Positions 55,086 to 64,000 of a DNA stretch of 64,000 bases are shown here, in pieces. The notes beneath the pieces are model-generated. The model was not told the DNA's origin. It made no database searches and worked only from the letters and a program-made list of their open reading frames with translations. Position 1 is the first letter of the stretch, and each line of letters starts with the position of its first letter. The DNA comes from Seriola aureovittata (taxonomy: Eukaryota > Chordata > Actinopteri > Carangiformes > Carangidae). The stretch spans positions 11,239,885 to 11,303,884 of the forward strand of contig NC_079364.1 in NCBI RefSeq assembly GCF_021018895.1, written 5' to 3'. The translations under genes and the position numbers were made by a program.

Positions 55086-57464
55086 GAATTGATTGTTATA
55101 AGGCATAAAAACATCAAAAAACATCATAGTATAGTAAGGCATTGAAATATCATAGTGTAATAAGGCATAAAAATGTCATACTATTGAAAGGCAAAAAAAG
55201 GTAAAAAAAAATTCATAGTTTAGTAAAGCATGAAAAATGTCAAAAATCGCCATAGTATAGTAAGGCATAAAAATCATTATAGTGTAGTAAGGAATGAAAA
55301 AGGCCTTAGTAAAGTAAGTCATGAAAATATCAAAAATCATCATAGTATAGTAAGGCATTAAAATAATGTACTATAATGAGGCATAAAAACATCATAGTAT
55401 AGTTAGTCTTAAAACGTCATAGTATGGTAAGGCAAAGAAATGTCAAAAACATCATAGTATAGTAAGGCATAAAATATCAAAAATAGTTATAGTATAGTAA
55501 GGCATGAAAAAGGCCTTAGTATAGTAAAGCAGAAAAGTGTCAAAAATCTTCAGAGTATAGTAAGACGTAAAAATGTCAAAAATCGTCAAAGTATAGTGAG
55601 GCATAAAACATGTCGAAATTCGTCATAGTATAGCAAGTCATTAAAAATGTCAAAAATCATCATAGTATTGAAAGGCATAACATATGTAAAATCGTTACAG
55701 TATGGTAAGGCATAAAAATGTCAAAATTCGTCATAGTATAGTAAGGCATAAAAATGTCAAAATTCATCATAGTATAGTAAGGCATAAAAACGTCATATTA
55801 AAGTTGGGCATAAAAAAGTCAAAAAACGTCATAGTATTATAAGGCAAAAAAAGTGTCAAAAATCGTCATAGTATAGTAAGGCATAATATGTCAAAAATCG
55901 TCATAGTATAGTAAGGCATAAAACGTCAGAAATCGTCAGAGTATAGTATGGCATGAAAAAGGACTTAGTATAGCAAGGCAAAAAAAGATCAAAAAACGTC
56001 ATAGTAGAGTAAGGCATAATATGTCAAAAATCGTCATAGTATATTAAGTCATTAAAAAGGCCTTAGTCTAGTAAGGCATAAAAGTGACAAAAATCATCAT
56101 AGTATATTTAGACATAAAAATGTCAAAAATCGTCAAAGTATAGGAAGGGAAAGAAATGTCAAAAATCGTCATAGTATAGTAAGGCATGAAAAAGGCCATA
56201 GTATAGTAAGGCAGAAAAGTGACAAGAATCGTCATAGTATAGTGAGGCAAAAAAATGTAAAAAAAAAAGTCATTAAAAATGTCCAAAATCATCATAGTAT
56301 TGTAAGGCATAACATATCTAAAATCGTTATAGTATAGTAAGGCATGAAAGAGGCCTTAGTTTAGTAAGGCATAAAAATGTTATAGTATAGTAAGGCAAAA
56401 AAAAGTAAAAAAACTTCATAGTATAGTAAGGCATAAAAATGTCAAAATTCGTCATAGTACAGTAAGGCATAAAAACTTCATATTAAAATTAGGCATAAAA
56501 CGGTCAAAATTCTTCATAGTATAGTAAGGCATAAAAACGTCATAATATAGTAAAGCAAAAAAAAAGTCAAAAATCGTCATAGTATAGTAAGGCATGAATA
56601 GGGCCTTAGTAGAACGGCAAAAAAATGTCAAAATTCGTCATAGTATAGTAAGGCATAAAATGTCAAAAATCGTCATAGTATAGTAAGGCATGAAAAAAGG
56701 CATTAGTATAGTAGTAGTTTAAATATCATACTATAATAAGACATAAAAATATCATAGTATAGTAAGGCAAAAAAATGTCAAAATTCATCATAATATATTA
56801 AGGCATAAAAACGTCATAGTATAGTAAGGCATGAAAACGTCATATTATAGTAAGGCATAAAATGTCAAAAATCGTCAAAGTATAGTAAGGCATAAAACAT
56901 GTCGAAAATCCTCATAGTATAGTATGGCATTTAAATATCATACTATAATAAGACATAAAAACATCATAGTATATTAAGGCAAAAAAATGTCAAAAAACTT
57001 CATAGTATAGTAAGGCATTAAAATGTCAAAATTCATCATAGTACAGTAAGGCATAAAAATATCATAGTACAGTAAAGTAAAAAAAAGTCAAAAAACGTCA
57101 TAGTATAGTAAGGCAAAAAAACTAAAAAAACATCACAGTAAGGCATAAAAATGTCGAAATCCATCATAGTATAATAAGTCATAAAAACATTATAGTATAG
57201 TAAGGCTAAAAAATGTAAAAAAAACGTCATAGTATAGCAAGTCATTAAAAATGTCAAAAATCGTCATAGTATAGTAAGGCATAAAATATATGAAAACGTC
57301 ATAGTATAGTAAGGCATAAAAACGTCATAGTATAGTAAGGCAAAAAAATGTCAAAATTCGTCATAGTATAGTGAGGGATTCAAATATCATACTATAATGA
57401 GGCATAAAATCGTCATAATATAGTAAGGCAAAAAATGTTAAAAAGGTCTTGGAATAGTAAGATA

Positions 57465-57535
57465 GGCTTAAGCCTGGACTCGAACTCATGATCTACAGAT
57501 CGCTAAGCAAGAGCTTTAACCACTTAACCACAAAC
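57465..57535 (-). repeat. tRNA-like module 2 in satellite
   Basis: On the minus strand: GTGGTTAAGTGGTTAAAGCT (A-box region), CTTGCTTAGCGATCTG (anticodon-arm-like, resembling tRNA-Ala AGC), and GAGTTCGAGTCC (B box, 57476-57487). Downstream on that strand the sequence passes into a diverged monomer, TATCTTACTATTCC. There is no folded acceptor stem, so this is a tRNA-derived piece, not a tRNA gene. Confidence 0.8.
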
Positions 57536-57744
57536 ATATGCTTTGCATATGTGATTGTAGTAATGCCTACAAAGGCCATAGTATAGTAAGGCATTTAAAC
57601 ATCATTGTATAACAAGTCATAAAAATGTCAAAAACTGTCATAGTATAGTTAGGCTTAATACGTCATACTATAATAAGGCGTAAAACATCATCGTATGATA
57701 AGGCATAAAAATTAAAAAAAACTTCGTATTACAGCATGTAAGCC

Positions 57745-57815
57745 AAGCAATTGTCTTGAACCTACAACCCTCAGCCTGCAATGCAAGAGCTTTAACCACC
57801 GAACCACCAAATTAA
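57745..57815 (-). repeat. tRNA-like module 3 in satellite
   Basis: On the minus strand: TTGGTGGTTCGGTGGTTAAA (A-box region), GCTCTTGCATTGCAGG, and GTAGGTTCAAGAC (B-box region, 57753-57765). It is more diverged than modules 2 and 4 and lacks the attached TATCTTACTATTC-type monomer. Confidence 0.75.
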
Positions 57816-58131
57816 CCTTTCAAGAGTAGATTGTTGTGAGGCATAAAAATGTTAAAAATCATCATAGTATAGTTAGGCTTAAAACATCATAGTATTGTAA
57901 GGCAAAAAAATGTCAAAAAACCTCATGCTATAGTAAGGCATAAAAATATCAAAAATAGTCATAGTATAGTAAGGCATAGATATGTCATACGATAGTAAGG
58001 AATAAAAATTTTACAATCGTCATAACATATTGGGGCATAAAAATGTCAATATTCGTCATAGTATAGTGAGGCATAAAAACGTCATAGTGAGGCAAAAAAT
58101 GTTAAAAATGTCTGAGAATAGTAAGATAGAC

Positions 58132-58200
58132 CTAGGCCTGGATTTGAACTCCCAACCTTCAGATTGCTAAGCAAAAGCTTTAACCACTGAACCATGAACA
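58132..58200 (-). repeat. tRNA-like module 4 in satellite
   Basis: On the minus strand: ATGGTTCAGTGGTTAAAGCT (good A box), TTTGCTTAGCAATCTGAAGG, and GGAGTTCAAATCC (B box, 58140-58152), then CCTAGGTCTATCTTACTATT shared with module 2. It keeps the best promoter-box match of the set. A run of five T lies within about 50 bases downstream on the minus strand, so any polymerase III transcript would be short. Confidence 0.8.
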
Positions 58201-59631
58201 TAACCTTTTTACATATCATTAGATATATATCTAATATGTAATCAATTACATATTTATACATAGTGTAATAAGGCATAAAATGTCATAGTATAGTAAGGCA
58301 AAAAAATGTCAAAAAAACGTCATAGTATAGCAAGTCATTAAAAATGTCAAAAATCGTCATAGTATAGTAAGGCAAAAAAATGTAAAAAAAAAGTCATTAA
58401 AAATGTCCAAAATCATCATAGTATTGTAAGGCATAACATATCTAAAATCGTTATAGTATAGTAAGGCATGAAAGAGGCCTTAGTTTAGTAAGGCATAAAA
58501 ATGTTATAGTATAGTAAGGCAAAAAAAAGTAAAAAAAACTTCATAGTATAGTAAGGCATAAAAATGTCAAAATTCGTCATAGTACAGTAAGGCATAAAAA
58601 CTTCATATTAAAGTTAGGCATAAAACGGTCAAAATTCTTCATAGTATAGTAAGGCATAAAAACGTCATAATATAGTAAAGCAAAAAAAAAGTCAAAAATC
58701 GTCATAGTATAGTAAGGCATGAATAGGGCCTTAGTAGAACGGCAAAAAAATGTCAAAATTCGTCATAATATAGTAAGGCATAAAATGTCAAAAATCGTCA
58801 TAGTATAGTAAGGCATGAAAAAAGGCATTAGTATAGTAGTAGTTTAAATATCATACTATAATAAGACATAAAAATATCATAGTATAGTAAGGCAAAAAAA
58901 TGTCAAAAATTGCAATATTATAGTAAGGCATTAAAATGTCAAAATTCATCATAATATATTAAGGCATAAAAACGTCATAGTATAGTAAGGCATGAAAACG
59001 TCATATTATAGTAAGGCATAAAATGTCAAAAATCGTCAAAGTATAGTAAGGCATAAAACATGTCGAAAATCCTCATAGTATAGTATGGCATTTAAATATC
59101 ATACTATAATAAGACATAAAAACATCATAGTATATTAAGGCAAAAAAATGTCAAAAAACTTCATAGTATAGTAAGGCATTAAAATGTCAAAATTCATCAT
59201 AGTACAGTAAGGCATAAAAATATCATAGTACAGTAAAGTAAAAAAAAGTCAAAAAAACGTCATAGTATAGTAAGGCAAAAAAACTAAAAAAACATCACAG
59301 TAAGGCATAAAAATGTCGAAATCCATCATAGTATAATAAGTCATAAAAACATTATAGTATAGTAAGGCTAAAAAATGTCAAAAAAATGTCATAGTATAGC
59401 AAGTCATTAAAAATGTCAAAAATCGTAATAGTATAGTAAGGCATAAAATATATGAAAAAGTCATAGTATAGTAAGGCATAAAAACGTCATAGTATAGTAA
59501 GGCAAAAAAATGTCAAAATTCGTCATAGTATAGTGAGGGATTCAAATATCATACTATAATGAGGCATAAAATCGTCATAATATAGTAAGGCAAAAAATGT
59601 TAAAAAGGTCTTGGAATAGTAAGATAGGCTT

Positions 59632-59700
59632 AGGCCTGGACTCGAACTCATAATCTACAGATTGCTAAGCAAGAGCTTTAACCACTTAACCACAAACATA
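59632..59700 (-). repeat. tRNA-like module 2', copy of module 2
   Basis: Duplicate of the module at 57465-57535, with a few substitutions (GATTGC for GATCGC and TAATCT for TGATCT on the plus strand). Box B area is intact. Confidence 0.8.
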
Positions 59701-59910
59701 TGCTTTGCATATGTGATTGTAGCAATGCCTACAAAGGCCATAGTATAGTAAGGCATTTAAACATCATTGTATAACAAGTCATAAAAATGTCAAAAACTGT
59801 CATAGTATAGTTAGGCTTAATACGTCATACTATAATAAGGCGTAAAACATCATCGTATGATAAGGCATAAAAATTTAAAAAAACTTCGTATTACAGCATG
59901 TAAGCCAAGC

Positions 59911-59980
59911 AATTGTCTTGAACCTACAACCCTCAGCCTGCAATGCAAGAGCTTTAACCACCGAACCACCAAATTAACCT
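59911..59980 (-). repeat. tRNA-like module 3', copy of module 3
   Basis: Duplicate of the module at 57745-57815; no difference was seen across the module itself. Confidence 0.75.
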
Positions 59981-60292
59981 TTCAAGAGTAGATTGTTGTG
60001 AGGCATAAAATGTTAAAAATCATCATAGTATAGTTAGGCTTAAAACATCATAGTATTGTAAGGCAAAAAAATGTCAAAAAACCTCATGCTATAGTAAGGC
60101 ATAAAAATATCAAAAATAGTCATAGTATAGTAAGGCATAGATATGTCATACGATAGTAAGGAATAAAAATTTTACAATCGTCATAACATATTGGGGCATA
60201 AAAATGTCAATATTCGTCATAGTATAGTGAGGCATAAAAACGTCATAGTGAGGCAAAAAATGTTAAAAATGTCTGAGAATAGTAAGATAGAC

Positions 60293-60360
60293 CTAGGCCT
60301 GGATTTGAACTCCCAACCTTCAGATTGCTAAGCAAAAGCTTTAACCACTGAACCATGAAC
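60293..60360 (-). repeat. tRNA-like module 4', copy of module 4
   Basis: Duplicate of the module at 58132-58200, again followed on its right by the same AT-rich ACATATC/ATATCTAATATG segment. Confidence 0.8.
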
Positions 60361-61576
60361 ATAACCTTTTTACATATCATTACATATATATCTAATATGT
60401 AATCAATTACATATTTATACATAGTGTAATAAGGCATAAAATGTCATAGTATAGTAAGGCAAAAAAATGTCAAAAAAACGTCATAGTATAGCAAGTCATT
60501 AAAAATGTCAAAAATCGTCATAGTATAGTAAAGCATTAAATATATGAAAACGTCATAGTATAGTAAGGCATTAAAATGTCAAAATTCTTCATAGTATAGT
60601 AAGGCATAAAAACTTCATAGTATAGTAAGGCATAAAAGTGTCAAAAATCGTCATAGTATAATAAGTCATAAAATGTCAAAAATCGTCATAGTATAGTAAG
60701 GCATGAAAAAAGGCCTTAGTATAGTAAGGCATAAAAATGTCAAAAATCGTCATAGTATAGTAAGGCATGAAAAAAGGTCATAGTATAGTAAGGCATAAAT
60801 ATGTCGAAATTCGTCATAGTATAGTAAGGCATTAAAACGTCACAGTATAGTAAGGCAAAAAAAATTCAAAAAACGTCACAGTATAGTAAGGCATAAAAGT
60901 TTCAAAAATCGTCATAGTATAGTAAGTCATGAAATGACAAAAATCATAATAGTATAGTAAGACGTAAAAATCTCAAAATTCGTCATAATTTAGTAAGGCA
61001 TAAAACGTCATAGTATAGTAAGGCATAAAATGTCAAAAATAGTTATACTATAGTAAGGCATAAGAAAAGTCCTTAGTATAGTAAGGCATAAAAATGTCAA
61101 AATTCGTCATAGTATAGTAAGGCATAAAAACGTCATAGTATAGTAAGGCATTAAAAATGTCATAGTATAGTAAAGCAAAAAAAAAGTCAAAAAAACGTCA
61201 TGGTATAGCAAGTCATTAAAAATGTCAAAAATCGTCATATTATATTAAGGCATTAAATATATGAAAACGTCATAGTATAGTAAGGCATTAAAATGTCAAA
61301 ATTCTTCATAGTATAGTAAGGCATAAAAACGTCATAGTATAGTAAGGCATAAAAGTGTCAAAATTCGTCATAATACAGTAAGGCATAAAACGTCGTAGTA
61401 TAGTAAGGCAAAAAAATGTCAAAAATCGTCATAGTATAGTAAGACATAAAAATGTCAAAATTCGTCATAATACAGTAAGGCATAAAACGTCATAGTATAG
61501 TAAAGCAAAAAAATGTCAAAATTCGTCATAGTATAGTAAGGCATAAAAGGTCAAAAATCGTCATAGTATAGTAAGG

Positions 61577-62004
61577 CATGAGAAAAGGCCTTAGTATAGT
61601 CAGGCATAAAAATGTCGAAAATCGTCATAGTATAGTAAGGCATGAAATGTCAAAAATCGTCATAGTATAGTAAGGCATGAAAAAAGGCCATAGTATAGTA
61701 GGGCATAAAAATGTCGAAATTCGTCATAGTATAGTAAGGCATAAAAATGTCATAGTATAGTAAGGCAAGAAAATGACAAAAAAACGTCACAGTATAGTAA
61801 GGCATAAAAGTTTCAAAAATCGTCATAGTATAGTAAGTCATAAAATGACAAAATTCGTCATAGTATAGTAATGCCAAAAAATGTCAAAATTCGTCATAGT
61901 ATAGTAAGGCATAAAATGTCAAAAATCATCATAGTATAGTAAGGCATGAAAAAAGGCCATAGTATAGTAAGGCATAAATATGTCGAAATTCGTCATAGTA
62001 TAGT
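61577..62004. repeat. Second higher-order repeat, copy 1
   Basis: The ordered set of monomer variants here (CATGAGAAAAGGCC, TATAGTCAGGC, GGCATGAAATGTC, TATAGTAGGGC, GGCAAGAAAATGAC, AAAGTTTC, TAATGCC) recurs in the same order from 63375. Confidence 0.8.
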
Positions 62005-63374
62005 AAGGCATGAAATGTCAAAAATCGTCATAGTATAGTAAGGCATAAAATGTCAAAAATCGTCATAGTTTAGTAAGGCATGAAAAAAGGCCATAGTATA
62101 GTAAGGCATGAAAATGTCGAAATTCGTCATAGTATAGTAAGGCATAAAAACGTCATAGTATAGTAAGGCAAAAAAATGACAAAAAAACGTCACAGTATAG
62201 TAAGGCAAAAAAATTCAAAAAACGTCACAGTATAGTAAGGCATAAAAGTTTCAAAAATCGTCATAGTATAGTAAGTCATTAAATGACAAAATTCGTCATA
62301 GTATCGTAAGGCAAAAAAATGTCAAAATTCGTCATAGTATCGTAAGGCAAAAAAATGTCAAAAATCGTCATAGTATAGTAAGACATAAAAATGTCAAAAT
62401 TCGTCATAATACAGTAAGGCATAAAACGTCATAATATAGTAAGTCATAAAATGACAAAAATCGTCATAGTATAGTAAGACATAAAAATGTAAAAATTCGT
62501 CATAATACAGTAAGGCATAAAACGTCATAGTATAGTAAGGCAAAAAAATGTCAAAATTCGTCATAGTATAGTAAGGCATAAAAGGTCAAAAATCGTCATA
62601 GTATAGTAAGGCATGAGAAAAGGCCATAGTATAGTAGGGCATAAAAATGTCTTAATTCGTCATAGTATAGTAAGGCATAAAAACGTCATAGTATAGTAAG
62701 GCAACAAAATGACAAAAAAACGTCACAGTATAGTAAGGCAAAAAAATTCAAAAAAACGTCACAGTATAGTAAGGCATAAAAGTTTCAAGAATCGTCATAG
62801 TATAGTAAGTCATAAAATGACAAAATTCATTATAGTATAGTAAGGCAAAAAAATTTCAAAATTCGTCATAGTATAGTAAGGCATAAAATGTCAAAAATCG
62901 TCATAGTATAGTAAGTCATAAAATGACAAAAATCGTCATAGTATAGTAAGACATAAAAATGTCAAAATTCGTCATAATACAGTAAGGCATAAAACGTCAT
63001 AGTATAGTAAGACATAAAAATGTCAAAATTCGTCATAATACAGTAAGGCATAAAATGTCAAAAATCGTCATAGTATAGTCAGGCATGAGAAAAGGCCTTA
63101 GTATAGTAAGGCAAAAAAATTTCAAAAATCGTCATAGTATAGTAAGGCATGAAATGTCAAAATTCGTCATAATACAGTAAGGCATAAAACGTCATAGTAT
63201 AGTAAGGCATAAAAGTGTCAAAAATCGTCATAGTATAGTAAGTCATAAAATGACAAAAATCGTCATAGTATAGTAAGACATAAAAATGTCATAATTCGTC
63301 TTAATACAGTAAGGCATAAAACGTCATAGTATAGTAAGGCATAAAAGGTCAAAATTCGTCATAGTATAGTAAGG

Positions 63375-64000
63375 CATGAGAAAAGGCCTTAGTATAGTCA
63401 GGCATAAAAATGTCGAAAATCGTCATAGTATAGTAAGGCATGAAATGTCAAAAATCGTCATAGTATAGTAAGGCATGAAAAAAGGCCATAGTATAGTAGG
63501 GCATAAAAATGTCGAAATTCGTCATAGTATAGTAAGGCATAAAAATGTCATAGTATAGTAAGGCAACAAAATGACAAAAAAAACGTCACAGTATAGTAAG
63601 GCATAAAAGTTTCAAAAATCGTCATAGTATAGTAAGGCATAAAATGTCAAAAATCGTCATAGTATAGTAGGCATGAAAAAAGGCCATAGTATAGTAGGGC
63701 ATAAAAATGTCGAAATTCGTCATAGTATAGTAAGACATAAAAATGTCATAGTATAGTAAGGCAACAAAATGACAAAAAAACGTCACAGTATAGTAAGGCA
63801 TAAAAGTTTAAAAAATCGTCATAGTATAGTAAGTCATAAAATGACAAAATTCGTCATAGTATAGTAATGCAAAAAAATGTCAAAATTCGTCATAGTATAG
63901 TAAGGCATAAAATGTCAAAAATCATCATAGTATAATAAGGCATGAAAAAAGGCCATAGTATAGTAAGGCATAAATATGTCGAAATTCGTCATAGTATAGT
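63375..64000. repeat. Second higher-order repeat, copy 2
   Basis: Direct repeat of 61577-62004. The offset is 1798 bp at the left and 1996 bp at the right; the 198-bp difference is an internal tandem duplication of the segment containing the TATAGTAGGGC and AAAGTTT monomers. It reaches the end of the window. Confidence 0.8.

Larger units (their letters stand above)
56226..58350. repeat. 2.1-kb higher-order repeat, copy 1
   Basis: This block of satellite with tRNA-like modules 2-4 is repeated in direct tandem orientation at about 58350-60510. Offsets grow from 2124 bp (56269 against 58393) to 2161 bp (58082 against 60243). Ends are judged by eye to within about 30 bp. Confidence 0.88.
58350..60510. 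repeat. 2.1-kb higher-order repeat, copy 2
   Basis: Direct tandem copy of 56226-58350. The copies differ at only scattered bases by eye. The clearest length difference is one extra 36-bp monomer near 58905-58945 in this copy, which accounts for most of the 37-bp offset change. The low divergence implies a recent event. Confidence 0.88.
53616..64000 (+). repeat. Composite satellite array, 26- and 36-bp monomers
   Basis: More than 10 kb of head-to-tail repeats share the core CATAGTATAGTAAGGCATAA. Two main monomer lengths recur: about 26 bp (core plus AAACGT) and about 36 bp (core plus ATGTCAAAAATCGT), with a frequent variant GGCATGAAAAAAGGCC. All units I read are in one orientation; I saw no inverted block. 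The left edge (53.62-55 kb) is degenerate and interrupted by other elements, while the right part is more uniform and continues past the window end. Higher-order structure is present (2.1-kb duplication, 1.8-2.0-kb repeat). Minus-strand reading frames such as MPYYTMTIFDIF repeats arise because 36 bp is twelve codons; the 26-bp units shift the frame. I do not know this satellite by name. Confidence 0.97.

Noticed and set aside
57465..60360. Functional tRNA genes
   Set aside because: A and B boxes are recognisable, but I see no complete cloverleaf with a paired acceptor stem; they are better explained as SINE heads.
58082..60437. Duplicated 64-residue minus-strand frames ending in a VQWLKLLLSNLKVGSSNPGL-type text
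   Set aside because: This peptide is the translation of the tRNA-like module itself, a common false ORF from tRNA-derived repeats.
55176..62579. Minus-strand reading frames with repeated MPYYTMTIFDIF-type peptides
   Set aside because: They arise because the 36-bp monomer is twelve codons long; 26-bp units and indels break every frame, and there is no start context, signal or homology.
53616..64000. CRISPR-like regular repeats
   Set aside because: Units are directly adjacent with no unique spacers, lengths vary, no cas genes are present, and the surroundings are vertebrate transposons.

Overview
This window reads as non-coding DNA from a ray-finned (teleost) fish. It is AT-rich, full of CA/GT, TC and TA microsatellites, and carries fragments of transposon families typical of fish: Rex3-like RTE LINE, DANA/HE1-type V-SINE, tRNA SINEs, hAT, PIF/Harbinger and piggyBac. 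I found no host exon or gene that I can support. The long reading frames are chance frames, microsatellite translations or repeat translations, apart from three transposon coding relics (piggyBac transposase, Rex3 endonuclease, Harbinger Myb-like ORF1). The window is probably intergenic or inside a very large intron.

Layout. From 0 to 53 kb, mostly unique sequence is sprinkled with old mobile elements: tRNA-SINEs near 0.5-0.8 kb and 2.0 kb; a V-SINE at 3.3-3.6 kb; a decayed piggyBac transposase at 4.76-5.03 kb between two inverted CA/GT tracts; a Rex3-like endonuclease fragment at 15.7-16.25 kb (minus) and a Rex3-like 3' end with a GATG-type tail at 28.5-28.85 kb (plus); a 690-bp hAT element with a perfect 8-bp target duplication at 21.0-21.7 kb; a 507-bp hAT element at 27.3-27.8 kb; a dispersed repeat with a CTCF-like motif at 28.2-28.3 kb; a retroposon 3' end at 35.7-35.9 kb; a 316-bp MITE at 41.84-42.16 kb; and a 2.25-kb PIF/Harbinger element at 48.18-50.43 kb holding a wrecked Myb/SANT ORF1 and a nested SINE. 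There are also three perfect short-loop inverted repeats at 10.7, 41.1 and 42.9 kb.

From about 53.62 kb to the right edge (more than 10 kb, running off the window) there is a head-to-tail satellite built on the core CATAGTATAGTAAGGCATAA, with two main monomer lengths of about 26 and 36 bp. It is the most unusual object here. It contains tRNA-like modules on the minus strand with recognisable A-box and B-box promoter motifs, a V-SINE piece, an LTR-like insertion, a recent 2.1-kb tandem duplication and a second higher-order repeat of about 1.8-2.0 kb. I do not recognise it as a named satellite.

Nothing here forms a pathway or operon. What the window records is a sequence of events: element insertion, decay, nested insertion and satellite expansion by unequal exchange. 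Several non-repetitive blocks have a composition that could fit conserved non-coding elements, but that needs cross-species alignment.
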